Of a DNA stretch of 64,000 bases, positions 34,407 through 42,901 are shown in pieces. This DNA is from Nitrospirillum amazonense (lineage in GTDB: Bacteria; Pseudomonadota; Alphaproteobacteria; Azospirillales; Azospirillaceae). The stretch covers positions 139,559 to 203,558 of the forward strand of contig NZ_VITV01000004.1 of NCBI RefSeq assembly GCF_007828035.1. The letters are read 5' to 3'. The position numbers and the translations under genes are program-made. The first letter of the stretch is position 1. Each line of letters begins with the position of its first letter. The notes beneath the pieces were generated by a model. That model had not been told where the DNA came from, made no database searches, and worked only from the letters and a program-made list of their open reading frames with translations.

Positions 34407-34753
34407 TTCCCCAAAAGACCAAGGCTCTGACCACTTGCGCCAACCGCGCAGGGCGGCATCGCCAAAAAAAATGTTGGATTAGCGGGATTCAGCGTTTAGG
34501 GTCATTTTGCGTGGTGGAGGCCGAAGGGGCGACGCGCCAGGTTCGAAACGGGGGACACCGTTATAGGGGCCGGGCTAGCGTTCATGGGCCGATGATGATC
34601 ACCACGGCATGCCAGTTTGCCCAGCATGGTCGATCCGGTTTCCTTCCGGGTTACGGTGTGGATTCCGGGATCGGATGCGGTGGCGCGGATGATGATGTCC
34701 GCCCCCTTGGCACGGCATGCATCGAACTCCAACGGGGCTAGAGCAGCAGTCGG
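34407..34753 (+). other. Long leader region before the DUF4167 gene
   Basis: 347 bp without a convincing gene. A short open frame at 34511-34741 has atypical codon use and no support. An A8 run lies at 34463-34470. The stretch from 34455 to 34510 is AT-richer and could hold the promoter, which would give a leader of more than 200 nt. I see no recognised riboswitch. Confidence 0.35.
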
Positions 34754-35209
34754 ATGAGACAGGGACCGAACTCCAGGCGTTCGCGTGGACGCGGCGGTAA
34801 CAACGGTGGCAATGCCGGCGGCAACGGCGGCGGCAATGGCGGTGGCAACAACGGTGGCGGCAATAACCGCCGCCAGAACGTGCCCCTGCGCCATCAGACC
34901 TTTGACAGCAACGGCCCGGATGTGCGCATCCGCGGCAACGCCTTCCAGGTGCATGAGAAGTACTTGGCCCTGGCCCGTGACGCCCAGTCGTCCGGCGACC
35001 GGGTGGCGGCGGAAAACTATCTGCAGCATGCGGAGCACTATTTCCGCATCATCACGCAGATCAACGAGTCCGAACAGCGCCAGCGCGGCGGCGAGCCCAG
35101 GGGCTACCAGCCCCAGCCGGGCTACGACGACGCCGAGGGCGGCGATACGGCCGACGACGGCGAGGGCGATGCCCAGGCCGAAGACGAGCGCGAGCCGCTG
35201 AGCGCTTGA
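34754..35209 (+). CDS. DUF4167 domain protein
   Basis: A 151-aa protein with a low-complexity N-terminus: RSRGRGG, then a run of Gly and Asn (about residues 10-40), then the conserved core (about 44-105, NVPLRHQTFDSNGPDVRIRGNAFQVHEKYLALARDAQSSGDRVAAENYLQHAEHYFRII), in which the helical part predicts RNA or protein contact. The acidic tail is disordered. In many alphaproteobacteria this family follows prmC, as here. Function is unknown; the Arg/Gly-rich start and the position beside translation genes suggest an RNA-related role, which is only inference. Confidence 0.85.
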   Translation: MRQGPNSRRSRGRGGNNGGNAGGNGGGNGGGNNGGGNNRRQNVPLRHQTFDSNGPDVRIRGNAFQVHEKYLALARDAQSSGDRVAAENYLQHAEHYFRIITQINESEQRQRGGEPRGYQPQPGYDDAEGGDTADDGEGDAQAEDEREPLSA

Positions 35210-35213
35210 TCTT

Positions 35214-35246
35214 AAAAAGCCCCGCCTGACAGCGGGGCTTTTTTGT
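35214..35246 (+). terminator. Terminator of the DUF4167 gene
   Basis: AAAAAGCCCCGC (35214-35225) pairs with GCGGGGCTTTTT (35232-35243), 6-nt loop, followed by more T. A classic strong intrinsic terminator four bases after the stop codon. Repeat R5 starts immediately behind it. Confidence 0.95.
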
Positions 35247-35248
35247 TG

Positions 35249-35357
35249 TCTCAGGCGCCGGCGGCGCATCCGCGCCTTGGCTTGTCCTCGTTTTGCAGTC
35301 CACTGCGTTCCGCGCAAAACTCCGGCGGACGCGGTCGCGTCCTTGTCGCTTCGCTCC
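35249..35357 (-). repeat. Multi-hairpin intergenic repeat, copy R5
   Basis: Reverse copy, tail TCTCAGG directly after the terminator. hp3 GGCGC-ATCC-GCGCC (35263-35276), linker CTTGGCTTGTCCTC, hp2 GTTTTGC/GCAAAAC (35290-35296/35314-35320), CTCCGGC, hp1 GGACGC-GGTC-GCGTCC (35327-35342), then CTTGTCGCTTCGCTCC, a variant 5' part shared in reverse complement with copy R9. Confidence 0.85.
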
Positions 35358-35465
35358 GAAAAAGGAGGGGCCCTGGAAGGGACGGGACATAGGCCCTATG
35401 CGGCCACAGCGCGAGCCGCCCCTTGTCCGCGACAGGACCGGTCGTTATTCTGCGCCTCCGTGAAA

Positions 35466-35491
35466 CAAAAAGACCCGCCGCACGGGTTTTG
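35466..35491 (+). promoter_or_regulatory. Hairpin with T tract in the leuC leader
   Basis: ACCCG (35473-35477) pairs with CGGGT (35483-35487) and T residues follow; A residues before the stem could lengthen it. It ends about 40 bases before leuC. It resembles a weak terminator and could act in attenuation, but no leucine-rich leader peptide is seen. Confidence 0.3.
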
Positions 35492-35530
35492 GTGTTTCGG
35501 AAATGTCGGTCCGCATCAGAGTGAAGATCC

Positions 35531-36940
35531 ATGGGCAAGCCGCGCACCCTCTATGACAAGATCTGGGACAGCCACGTCGTCCACCGCCAGGAAGACGGCA
35601 CCTGCGTGCTCTACATCGATCTCCACCTCGTGCATGAGGTGACCAGCCCGCAGGCCTTCGAAGGTCTGCGCATGGCCGGCCGCAAGGTGCGCCGCCCATC
35701 CGCCACCCTGGCCGTTGCCGACCACAACGTTCCCACCAGCCACGACCGCCTGGCCGGCATCAAGAACGAGGAAAGCCGCATCCAGGTGGAGCAGCTGGCC
35801 ATCAACACCAAGGAATTCGGCGTCGACTACTACGACATGTCCGACATCCGCCAGGGCATCGTCCACGTCGTGGGGCCGGAGCAGGGACTGACCCAGCCGG
35901 GCATGACCATCGTCTGCGGCGACAGCCACACCGCCACCCACGGTGCGTTCGGCGCCCTGGCCTTCGGCATCGGCACGTCGGACGTGGAACACGTGCTGGC
36001 CACGCAGACCCTGCTGCTGAAGCCGTCCAAGAACATGCGCATCAGCGTGGATGGCGAGCTGCCCGTGGGCGTGACCGCCAAGGACGTGGTGCTGGCTATC
36101 ATCGGCAAGATCGGCACCGCCGGCGGCACCGGCCACGTCATCGAGTTCGCCGGCTCCGTCATCCGGGGCCTGTCCATGGAAGGCCGCATGACGGTCTGCA
36201 ACATGGCCATCGAGGCAGGGGCCCGCGCCGGCCTGATCGCCCCGGACGAGACCACGTTCGCGTACCTGAAGGGCCGTCCGCAGGCGCCCAAGGCCGCAAC
36301 CTGGGAGCAGGCCGTCAACTGGTGGAAGAGCCTGCCCTCGGACGAGGGTGCGGTGTACGACCGCGAGGTCGTGCTGAAGGCCGAGGACATCGCCCCCATG
36401 GTGACCTGGGGCACCAGCCCGCAGGACGTGCTGCCCATCACCGCCGCCGTGCCCAACCCCGCCGACGAGGCGGATGAGCACCGCCGCGCCGCCATGGAAC
36501 GCGCGCTGAAGTACATGGGGCTGGAAGCCGGCACCCCGCTGGACGCCATCCCCGTGGACAAGGTCTTCATCGGCAGCTGCACCAACAGCCGCATCGAGGA
36601 CCTGCGCGCCGCCGCCAAGGTGGTGGAAGGCCGCCATGTGAAGGATGGCATCTACGCCATGGTGGTCCCGGGGTCCGGCCTGGTGAAGGAACAGGCCGAG
36701 TCCGAGGGCCTGGACAAGGTGTTCACCGCCGCCGGCTTCGACTGGCGGGAGCCCGGCTGTTCCATGTGCCTGGCCATGAACGACGACAAGCTGAAGCCGG
36801 GTGAGCGCTGCGCCAGCACCTCCAACCGCAACTTCGAGGGCCGCCAGGGCCCCGGCGGCCGCACCCATCTGGTGAGCCCCGAGATGGCAGCCGCCGCGGC
36901 ATTGACCGGCAAGCTGACGGATGTGCGCACGCTGAACTGA
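35531..36940 (+). CDS. leuC: 3-isopropylmalate dehydratase, large subunit
   Basis: Large subunit of the 4Fe-4S enzyme that isomerises 2-isopropylmalate to 3-isopropylmalate in leucine synthesis. Length 469 aa. Cluster ligands Cys350 (IGSCTNSR), Cys410 and Cys413 (GCSMC); substrate-binding segments [26 protein letters not shown] near 130-155 and the [13 protein letters not shown] end near 425. The small subunit gene leuD is not downstream: the next gene is on the opposite strand, so leuD/leuB must lie elsewhere. Repeat R6 follows. Confidence 0.97.
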   Translation: MGKPRTLYDKIWDSHVVHRQEDGTCVLYIDLHLVHEVTSPQAFEGLRMAGRKVRRPSATLAVADHNVPTSHDRLAGIKNEESRIQVEQLAINTKEFGVDYYDMSDIRQGIVHVVGPEQGLTQPGMTIVCGDSHTATHGAFGALAFGIGTSDVEHVLATQTLLLKPSKNMRISVDGELPVGVTAKDVVLAIIGKIGTAGGTGHVIEFAGSVIRGLSMEGRMTVCNMAIEAGARAGLIAPDETTFAYLKGRPQAPKAATWEQAVNWWKSLPSDEGAVYDREVVLKAEDIAPMVTWGTSPQDVLPITAAVPNPADEADEHRRAAMERALKYMGLEAGTPLDAIPVDKVFIGSCTNSRIEDLRAAAKVVEGRHVKDGIYAMVVPGSGLVKEQAESEGLDKVFTAAGFDWREPGCSMCLAMNDDKLKPGERCASTSNRNFEGRQGPGGRTHLVSPEMAAAAALTGKLTDVRTLN

Positions 36941-37013
36941 GCGAACGCATCGGTGCGATGTGAGCGACGGCGCGGAGCTCCAGAGGGTCCGCGCCGTTCG
37001 CTTACGTAAAGGT

Positions 37014-37133
37014 TCCCTCAGTCACCCGGCGGCCACATCCGTCGCGTTGGCTTCCTCGATTTCCAGTCCGCCATGCTCCCCGGAAAGCTCCGGCGGATGC
37101 GGTCGCATCCCACAGCGGCATGCTCATGTCGCT
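37014..37133 (-). repeat. Multi-hairpin intergenic repeat, copy R6
   Basis: Reverse copy, tail TCCCTCA 73 nt after leuC. hp3 is imperfect (GCGAC-GGAT-GTGGC on the minus strand), hp2 TTTCC/GGAAA (37060-37064/37082-37086), hp1 GGATGC-GGTC-GCATCC (37095-37110), hp0 AGCGGCAT/ATGTCGCT (37114-37121/37126-37133). hp0 contains the stop codon of the minus-strand oxidoreductase gene at 37124, so the element overlaps a coding end. Confidence 0.8.
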
Positions 37134-38392
37134 GGCGTCGTTCGGCTGCGATAACGGTAGCTGCGCCAGCCCAGCCGCAGCTGGTCGGTCAGCAGGGCCA
37201 GCGCAGGCGAGATGTCCGGCTTGGCCGGCTGCCCACGGCCCAGGCGGCGCAACTGGGCCTTCACCACCGCCATGGTGCCCATGGCCGCCAGGGTCTTGCG
37301 TTCCCAGCGGATGGGCGGCAACGCCGCCTCCACCCCCTGCCCGCGCTGCCAGGCGCGGGGTAGGCCAGGGTTCAGCGCCAGGGCGGTGGCCATGCCAGCC
37401 ATGGCCACGCCGCTGTCCACCACCCGGGCCGCCACCTCCACCCGGCGGATGCCGCCCGTCACCATGAGCGGCATCCGCGCCACCTGATTGATGTCGGCGG
37501 CGAATTCCAGGAAATAAGCCTCGCGCGCCAGCGTCCGGCCGTCGCGGGTCTTTTCCGATGTCCCTGGCCCCTGCATGGCCGGCGCCTCGTAGGAACCGCC
37601 CGACAGTTCCACCAGATCGACGGCCAGGTCGTTCAGCCAGGCGACCACTTGGCGCGCCTCCTCCGGCGCGAAGCCGCCACGCTGGAAATCGGCGGAGTTC
37701 AGCTTCACCGCCACGCAGAAGCCGGGGCTGATGGCGGCGCGCACCGCCCGCACCACGTCCAGCAGCAGCCGCGCCCGATTCTCCAACGGCCCGCCCCAGC
37801 AATCGTCACGCCGGTTGGTCAAGGGCGACAGGAACTGGCTCAGCAGATAGCCGTGGGCGGCATGGATCTGCACGCCGGTGAAGCCCGCCTGTTCCGCCAG
37901 TGCTGCGGTCTGGGCGAAGCGGCGGGTGACGTCAGCGATGTCCGCCTCGGACATGGCGCGGGGCACCGCGAACAGCTTGGAGTAGGAACCGAGGTCCAGG
38001 GCCACGGCGGATGGCGCCACCGTTTCCTGGCCCAGGCTGGCGCGCATCTGCCGGCCGGGATGGTTGATCTGCATCCACAACTGCCCGCCGCCGGCTCGCC
38101 CGGCCTCCGCCCACTGTCGGAAGGGGCCCAGGTCGGCCCCCTGCTCCAGCACCACGCCGGCGGGGCCGGTCATGGCGCGGCGGTCGATCATGACGTTGCC
38201 GGTGATCAGCAGGCCGGCCCCGCCCTCCGCCCAGGTGCGGTAGAGGCGGATGAGGGTGGGCGACGGGCGATGGTCCGCTGTCGCCATGTTCTCCTCCATC
38301 GCCGCCTTGGCCAGGCGGTTGGGGATGATGGCGCGGTTGGGCAGGACCAGGGGCTGGAAAAGGGTGGGGACGGGCATGGCTGCGACGGTCAT
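37124..38392 (-). CDS. NADH:flavin oxidoreductase, Old Yellow Enzyme family
   Basis: A 422-aa FMN-dependent ene-reductase-like protein with a single TIM barrel. Conserved pieces: NRLAKAAMEEN near residue 25, QINHPGRQ near 108, the catalytic HAAHGYLLSQFLSPLTNRR near 178-196, GVxLVELSGGSYEAP and the FMN-phosphate end VTGGIRR. The family reduces activated C=C bonds and electrophiles. It is divergent from a MerR regulator; the intervening region holds a typical MerR-type operator inside a promoter with a 19-bp spacer facing this gene, so induction by an electrophile or oxidant is likely. Its last codons lie within repeat R6. Confidence 0.9.
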   Translation of the reverse strand: MTVAAMPVPTLFQPLVLPNRAIIPNRLAKAAMEENMATADHRPSPTLIRLYRTWAEGGAGLLITGNVMIDRRAMTGPAGVVLEQGADLGPFRQWAEAGRAGGGQLWMQINHPGRQMRASLGQETVAPSAVALDLGSYSKLFAVPRAMSEADIADVTRRFAQTAALAEQAGFTGVQIHAAHGYLLSQFLSPLTNRRDDCWGGPLENRARLLLDVVRAVRAAISPGFCVAVKLNSADFQRGGFAPEEARQVVAWLNDLAVDLVELSGGSYEAPAMQGPGTSEKTRDGRTLAREAYFLEFAADINQVARMPLMVTGGIRRVEVAARVVDSGVAMAGMATALALNPGLPRAWQRGQGVEAALPPIRWERKTLAAMGTMAVVKAQLRRLGRGQPAKPDISPALALLTDQLRLGWRSYRYRSRTTPAT

Positions 38393-38410
38393 TCGGTTGA
38401 CGGTCCCCCG

Positions 38411-38441
38411 ACCCTAAGCTTAAAGTGAACTTTAAGGTCAA
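38411..38441 (-). promoter_or_regulatory. MerR-type promoter/operator of the oxidoreductase gene
   Basis: On the minus strand: -35 TTGACC (38436-38441), a 19-bp spacer and -10 TAGGGT (38411-38416). Within the spacer lies a perfect 8-bp inverted repeat, CTTAAAGT-GA-ACTTTAAG (38419-38436). A dyad between boxes with an over-long 19-bp spacer is the known design by which MerR proteins untwist and activate promoters. The regulator gene starts at 38461 on the other strand. Confidence 0.85.
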
Positions 38442-38460
38442 TAGCTGTTTCGAGGCCATC

Positions 38461-38907
38461 ATGCGCATCGGTGAACTGGCGCAACGCAGCGGCCTCTCCC
38501 CCTCCCGCCTGCGATTCTATGAGTCCGCCGGCCTGATCGGCCCGGCCGACCGGGGAACAAACGGCTATCGCGCCTTCCCGGCGGAAACGCTGACGCGGCT
38601 GGAACTGATCACCGGGGCGCAGAGGGCCGGCTTCACATTGGATGAAATCCGTGGCCTGCTGCCCGGCTGCGATAATGACGCCATCGGCCACGGCCCCCAG
38701 ATCGCCGAGGCCCTGCGCCGCAAGGTGGGGGAGATCGAGGCGCTGCAACAGCGGCTGGAAACCAGCAGAGCCCGCCTGCTGGCCATCATCGACAGCCTGG
38801 AGAACGGCCCCCAGGACCTGGGCTGCGCCGCCAACACCCGCCGGGTGCTGGCGGAGATCAAGCTGACCGACATCAAGGAAACGGCGGCCAAGGAGGCAGC
38901 GGAATGA
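38461..38907 (+). CDS. MerR family transcriptional regulator
   Basis: A 148-aa regulator. The winged helix (MRIGELAQRSGLSPSRLRFYESAGLI, residues 1-26, then NGYRAFPAETLTRLELI) is typical of MerR; a long dimerisation helix covers about 75-115 and a short effector part follows. Two cysteines (Cys72 region and LGCAAN near 121) are present but the SoxR four-cysteine cluster is absent, so this is not SoxR. It should act on the dyad at 38419-38436 and control the divergent Old Yellow Enzyme gene and perhaps itself. The stop overlaps the next gene as ATGA. Confidence 0.9.
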   Translation: MRIGELAQRSGLSPSRLRFYESAGLIGPADRGTNGYRAFPAETLTRLELITGAQRAGFTLDEIRGLLPGCDNDAIGHGPQIAEALRRKVGEIEALQQRLETSRARLLAIIDSLENGPQDLGCAANTRRVLAEIKLTDIKETAAKEAAE

Positions 38908-39359
38908 GCGACGGCAAAGTGGACGGCGTCACCGGGGGCTGCCAATGCGGCGCCGTGCGCTATCACAGCACCATGGCGCCGGAGGGCGTGCATTTCTGCC
39001 ACTGCCGCATGTGCCAGCGGGCCGTGGGCAACGTCTTCGCCGCGCTGGCGGGGGTGCGCAAGGACACGGTGACCTGGAGCGGGACGGGGCGGCCCACCTT
39101 CTACGCCTCCTCCTCGGTGGCGGAGCGGGGCTTCTGCGCCCAGTGCGGTACGCCGTTGACCTTCGCCTACCCCGACAGCGACTGGATGAGCGTCACCATC
39201 GGCAGTCTGGACGACCCCGAGGCGGTGGTGCCGGAGGTGCACTGCGGCGTGGAAAGCCGGCTGTCCTGGCTGCACGTACAGGACGGCCTGCCGGAGGAAT
39301 ACACCGACCCCAAGAGCGACCGCCTGCGCGACATGGTCAGCCACCAGGTATATTTCTGA
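38904..39359 (+). CDS. GFA family zinc protein
   Basis: A 151-aa member of the GFA/CENP-V fold family. Zinc ligands: Cys13 and Cys15 (GGCQCGAVRY), Cys32, Cys34 and Cys37 (HFCHCRMCQ), Cys78 and Cys81 (GFCAQCGTPL). The name comes from glutathione-dependent formaldehyde-activating enzyme, but the enzymatic role of most members is unproven. It overlaps merR by four bases, so it is co-expressed with the regulator and probably belongs to the same electrophile or aldehyde response. Confidence 0.88.
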   Translation: MSDGKVDGVTGGCQCGAVRYHSTMAPEGVHFCHCRMCQRAVGNVFAALAGVRKDTVTWSGTGRPTFYASSSVAERGFCAQCGTPLTFAYPDSDWMSVTIGSLDDPEAVVPEVHCGVESRLSWLHVQDGLPEEYTDPKSDRLRDMVSHQVYF

Positions 39360-39380
39360 TCGTGGAGGGAGGGAGGCGCC

Positions 39381-39926
39381 CTACAGCCCATCCACCGGAT
39401 TGGTCGCCGGGGCGAAGGGCTGGCCGGCATGGATGAGGTCCCGCCGGGCCTCGTATTCGCGCAGCGCCCAGTCCACACTGGGAAAGGCCAAATCGGTCCA
39501 GGGAATGTCATCCCAGGCGAACAGCGCCACCTCCTGGCTTTCCGGGCCGGCGGCGATGTCCGGGCTGGTCAGCCGCGCCAGGTAGATCAGCTGCACCTGG
39601 CTGATGCGGGGAATGTTGTAGACGGCCAGCAGCGGGCCGATGGCCAGTCGCGCCCCCGCCTCCTCCCACGCCTCGCGGGCGGCGCCGTCCTGGGAGGTTT
39701 CCCCCAATTCCATATAGCCGGCCGGCAGGGTCCAGTAGCCGATTCGTGGCTGGATGGCGCGGCGGCACAGCAGGATGCGGTCCTGCCACAGGGCGACCGA
39801 GCCCACCACGATCTTGGGGTTGTCGTAGGCGATGTAGCCGCAGTCCGGGCAGACCAGCCGCTCCCTATCCTCCCCCGGCGGCACCGTCACCACGCGGGGA
39901 CCGAACGTCGGCACGGGGTCGGACAT
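39381..39926 (-). CDS. Nudix hydrolase
   Basis: A 181-aa protein with a full Nudix box at residues 70-92 ([23 protein letters not shown]), matching GX5EX7REUXEEXGU. A short CxxC (Cys26, Cys29; [14 protein letters not shown]) precedes it; the N-terminal segment is shared with a group of ADP-ribose or NADH pyrophosphatase-like Nudix proteins with a zinc ribbon, of which only half is present here. ATG 39926 with GAGGGAGAG upstream is preferred to the start ten codons earlier. Substrate unknown. It converges with the GFA gene, 21 bp between stops. Confidence 0.9.
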   Translation of the reverse strand: MSDPVPTFGPRVVTVPPGEDRERLVCPDCGYIAYDNPKIVVGSVALWQDRILLCRRAIQPRIGYWTLPAGYMELGETSQDGAAREAWEEAGARLAIGPLLAVYNIPRISQVQLIYLARLTSPDIAAGPESQEVALFAWDDIPWTDLAFPSVDWALREYEARRDLIHAGQPFAPATNPVDGL

Positions 39927-40011
39927 CGGCGCTCTCCCTCGCTGCTTTGCCGCCACTATAGCCGCCCCGACGCCCCTTGGCTTGCGGACGCTTCAAGGTG
40001 GCGAACGCCCC

Positions 40012-40500
40012 TCAACCATCATGCTTGGGCACCCAGGGGATGCGGGCGAAGGTCACGCCCTCATCCTCCAGCTCCGCCGCTTCCTCGTCGGTGGTCTCGC
40101 CGTAGATGGCCTTGGCCTCGGCCTCGCCATAGTGGATCTTGCGCGCCTCTTCGGCGAAGCGGTCGCCCACATGGGTGGCGTTGGCCTCGACCTGGCGGCG
40201 CATCTCGCGCAGCAGGGACATCACCGCCGCCGGACCCTGGGCCGCGGCCTCCGCCACCGCCGCGGGCGTCACCTCTGGTGCCGGCTGCGGCGGGACCGGG
40301 ACGGGTGCCGGCGTCTCTTCCACGCGCGCGCCCCGGCCCTTGGCGATGCGGGGCGCCATGGGGGCCTTGCCCACCTTGTGGTCGCCGCAGACCGCGCAAG
40401 CGACCTCACCCGCCGCGACCTGCTGGTCGCAGGCGTCCGCGTTGCGGAACCAGACGTCGAAGGTGTGGCCTTGGCCACATTTCATTTCGTAAAGGATCAT
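40012..40500 (-). CDS. DUF1178 family protein
   Basis: A 162-aa protein of the DUF1178 family, common in alphaproteobacteria. The start MILYEMKCGQGHTFDVWF with Cys8, then Cys24 and the CAVCG pair (Cys35, Cys38) suggest a zinc-binding head; a Pro-rich linker follows, then a helical part (VMSLLREMRRQVEANATHVGDRFAEEARKIHYGEAEAKAIYGE) and the end ARIPWVPKHD, which are the family hallmarks. Function unknown. ATG 40500 is chosen because the family begins with MIxY; the frame runs open 56 codons further upstream. Divergent from the methyltransferase at 40658. Confidence 0.85.
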   Translation of the reverse strand: MILYEMKCGQGHTFDVWFRNADACDQQVAAGEVACAVCGDHKVGKAPMAPRIAKGRGARVEETPAPVPVPPQPAPEVTPAAVAEAAAQGPAAVMSLLREMRRQVEANATHVGDRFAEEARKIHYGEAEAKAIYGETTDEEAAELEDEGVTFARIPWVPKHDG

Positions 40501-40657
40501 GGGGGATGCGGCGACGATGGATAACGGCCCGTCCAGTTCGGCCAGGAAAATGTCATATACAGTCTGGATGTGGGTGGGGAAAGCCACCCCGGCAATGAGC
40601 ATGCCCCGCATGCCCCGTATCCGCACACCCACCTCTGGGAACGCATAAGGCCACGCC

Positions 40658-41263
40658 ATGATCCCCACGCCCCATCACGACCCCCGAGGCCAGGCCAGCG
40701 CGTGGGTGACCCGTTTCGCGCCGCTGGTGGCCCGGGGTGGCGCCGTGCTGGATCTTGCCTGCGGCGGGGGGCGCCACGCCCGGCTGTTCCACGGGGCAGG
40801 CCATCCGGTGACGGCGGTGGACATCGACACGCGCGGCGTGGCCGATCTGGAAGGCCGAGCCGGCGTCACCGTCCTGCAGGCGGACCTGGAGGGGGGCGTG
40901 TCGCTAGATCCGGGCGGAGTGGACCTGGGCGGCCCCTACGCCGGTATCGTCGTCACCAACTATCTGCACCGGCCGCTGCTGCCTCGCCTGCCCGGTCTGC
41001 TGGCCCCTGGCGGGGTCCTGCTGTATGAGACCTTCGCCCAGGGCAACCAGCGCCATGGCCGCCCGTCCAGCCCGGCCTATCTGCTGCGCGCGGGCGAGCT
41101 GCTGGCCCTGGCCCACGACACCGGCTTGCACGTTGTGGCCTTCGAGCAGGGGGAGATCGCCCTGCCCCGCGCCGCCGTGGTGCAACGCTTGGCGGCGGTG
41201 CGGCCCCTGGCGGCGTCCGACCTGGGCGGCGACCCGGAGCCGCGGCCGCTGCCGCTGGCCTGA
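40658..41263 (+). CDS. Class I SAM-dependent methyltransferase
   Basis: A 201-aa methyltransferase. Motif I VLDLACGGGRHARLF is at about 30-44 and the acidic residue of motif II at VTAVDIDTRG; a TehB-like segment NYLHRPLLPRLPGLLAPGGVLLYETFAQGN is near 95-125. Proteins of this type are annotated as SAM methyltransferases or tellurite-resistance TehB-like proteins; the substrate is not known. The start has TAAGG ten bases upstream. A hairpin at 41271 follows. Confidence 0.85.
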   Translation: MIPTPHHDPRGQASAWVTRFAPLVARGGAVLDLACGGGRHARLFHGAGHPVTAVDIDTRGVADLEGRAGVTVLQADLEGGVSLDPGGVDLGGPYAGIVVTNYLHRPLLPRLPGLLAPGGVLLYETFAQGNQRHGRPSSPAYLLRAGELLALAHDTGLHVVAFEQGEIALPRAAVVQRLAAVRPLAASDLGGDPEPRPLPLA

Positions 41264-41270
41264 AACAGGA

Positions 41271-41299
41271 ACGGCCCCGACCGCTGAGGCCGGGGCCGT
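41271..41299. terminator. Hairpin between convergent genes
   Basis: ACGGCCCCG (41271-41279) pairs with CGGGGCCGT (41291-41299). It lies between the methyltransferase stop and the stop of the minus-strand exported protein. No strong U tract on either side, so a shared, moderate terminator. Confidence 0.6.
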
Positions 41300-41331
41300 C
41301 CTGGTAGACGGATGGGGAAGGTCGGGCGCGC

Positions 41332-41748
41332 TTAATTCTTGGGCGCGGCCGCCTCGGTGGTCTTGGCCACCTCGGCCTTGGCCTTCTTCACATGATGGTG
41401 GGCGACCGTCTTGGTCTCGGTCTTCGCGCCCTCAGCCTTGGCTTCGGTCTTGGCTTCCGTGGCCTTCACCTCGGTCTTCACCGCCGCACCCTTGGCTTCC
41501 ACCGCCGGCTTGGCGGCTTCCGTGGTCTTGGCGACGTCGGCCTTGGCGGCCGTGGCGGCGGCCTCGGGAGCCTTCTGCACCGGGGCGGCCGTGGTCGCGC
41601 TGACCTGGGTCGCGGCGGCCTGGGCGGCAGGGACCGGGGCGGCGGGGGTATCCGCCGCGAACGCCCCGGCGGAGAACGCCACTGGCACCATCACGGCCGC
41701 GGCGGTAGCGAGGGCCAGCAGGGGACGGCGGTGGGCGAACATGCTCAT
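41332..41748 (-). CDS. Exported Ala/Lys/Thr-rich low-complexity protein
   Basis: A 138-aa protein with a clear signal peptide (residues 1-32, ending AFA-AD) and a mature part made almost only of Ala, Lys, Thr, Glu and Val, with repeats such as KTTEAA and EAKTEAKAE and a HHHVKKAK segment. No domain can be recognised. It resembles histone H1-like or PhaP-like low-complexity tails in composition only. ATG 41748 has AAGGAT seven bases ahead; the frame is open 12 codons further. It stands alone. Function unknown. Confidence 0.7.
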   Translation of the reverse strand: MSMFAHRRPLLALATAAAVMVPVAFSAGAFAADTPAAPVPAAQAAATQVSATTAAPVQKAPEAAATAAKADVAKTTEAAKPAVEAKGAAVKTEVKATEAKTEAKAEGAKTETKTVAHHHVKKAKAEVAKTTEAAAPKN

Positions 41749-42074
41749 GGTCGTGATCCTTAATTTGATCGGGCGTCCCACCATCGGGGCGCAGGGTCAT
41801 AGTCCCAAGGGAAGGGGGCCGCCGTTCGACCGGATTGTGGCGAAGGCGGGATATGATCGCGGCCTTTCCGCCGAACTTCTTGCTGGAAGGTTAAGACTTT
41901 CCTCCGCCCTTCCCCCAGCCTGGCGCGGCCGTGCACGCGTCCCGACGGACGGGAAAACGGCCCCTTCGCCGGACGGCGGAGGTCCGCTTAAGCCTTCCGG
42001 CCGCCGCCCATTTTCCACGGAACCCGCCAAAACCGCCGCCGTTAACCCAGCGCATCATCTCTTGAGGCGCCGGC
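41749..42074. other. Intergenic region 41749-42074
   Basis: 326 bp between two genes that point away from each other; it must hold the promoters for both. GC-rich, without hairpins or repeats that stand out, and without a gene. Confidence 0.3.
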
Positions 42075-42881
42075 ATGACGACCGACAACGAACAAGCCAA
42101 TCGCGAGCAGGTGGCGAAGCTGGTCCGCCTGCTGGGTTCGGATTTCGAGGGCGAGGCGGTGACGGCGCTGGCCAAGCTGCGCCGCCTGCTGCCCAAGCGG
42201 GGCCTGGGCTTCAACGATGTGGGCCAGTGGATCCAGTCCCCGGCCAAGGTGGTCTATCGCACGGCCCCGCCCCCGCCGCAGCCTGACACCCGGTCGCTGG
42301 AGGACCGCATCCTGGCCTTGGAGCGCCAGCGGGAGGAAGCCTTGCGTGCCCTGCGCGTGGCCCAGGCCCGCGCCGACGAGGCGGAGGACCAGGCAGGCCA
42401 ACTGGTCAGCGAGCTGGTAGCGGCCCGCCACCAGGCCGGTGCCGCCGCCAAACCGGCCCGCTCGCCCAAGATGAAGCCGCGCGGCCGCTGGCGCGGCTAC
42501 GTCTTGGCGGCCCTGGTGGGTGTCGCCGCGACCGTGGCGACGCGCGCCTATATACCACCCGCCGGCGCCACGGGCACCGACACCGGCCAAGCCCTGCTGG
42601 CGCGTGCCGCCCTGCTGCTCACCCCAGCCAAGGCGCATGTCACCGTAGCGGGGCGCAGCGCCTTCCTCTACCCGGCCCCCACCAACCAGCAGGCGGCCGT
42701 AGCCCTGCTGCCGCCGACCACGGAGTTGGAGGTGCTGGCGGAAGACGTGCCGGCTGGCGGTGTGCCCGGCGGCTGGGTCAAGGTGCGCGCCCGGACCGAG
42801 CAGGGCACGACCGTGGGCTACGTCGAGCGGCGGCGGCTGGGTCAAGCCACCGAAGTCGCGGTTCGCCGCGTCCCGGGTTAA
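42075..42881 (+). CDS. Membrane-anchored protein with coiled coil and SH3-like end
   Basis: A 268-aa protein I do not recognise by name. The first 70 residues are helical and soluble (EQVAKLVRLLGSDFEGEAVTALAKLRRLLPKRGLGFNDVGQWI), a motif seen in other alphaproteobacterial hypothetical proteins. A coiled coil covers about 75-115, one membrane segment about 140-156 (YVLAALVGVAATVATRAYI), and the C-terminal 90 residues look like a bacterial SH3 domain (VTVAGRSAFLYPAPTNQQ, GGWVKVRARTEQGTTVGYVERRRL). That end would be periplasmic and could bind cell wall. Function unknown. Confidence 0.75.
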   Translation: MTTDNEQANREQVAKLVRLLGSDFEGEAVTALAKLRRLLPKRGLGFNDVGQWIQSPAKVVYRTAPPPPQPDTRSLEDRILALERQREEALRALRVAQARADEAEDQAGQLVSELVAARHQAGAAAKPARSPKMKPRGRWRGYVLAALVGVAATVATRAYIPPAGATGTDTGQALLARAALLLTPAKAHVTVAGRSAFLYPAPTNQQAAVALLPPTTELEVLAEDVPAGGVPGGWVKVRARTEQGTTVGYVERRRLGQATEVAVRRVPG

Positions 42882-42901
42882 GGCCCTTCAGACAAGGCCG
42901 G

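Noticed and set aside
34511-34741. 76-codon frame before the DUF4167 gene
   Set aside because: Cys/Gly-rich, no ribosome site, no conservation argument; more likely leader sequence.
39970-40010. Possible tenth copy of the multi-hairpin repeat (CCTTGGCTTG...CTTCAAGG)
   Set aside because: Only the linker-like words are present; hp1, hp2 and hp3 are absent, so it is more likely a chance similarity.
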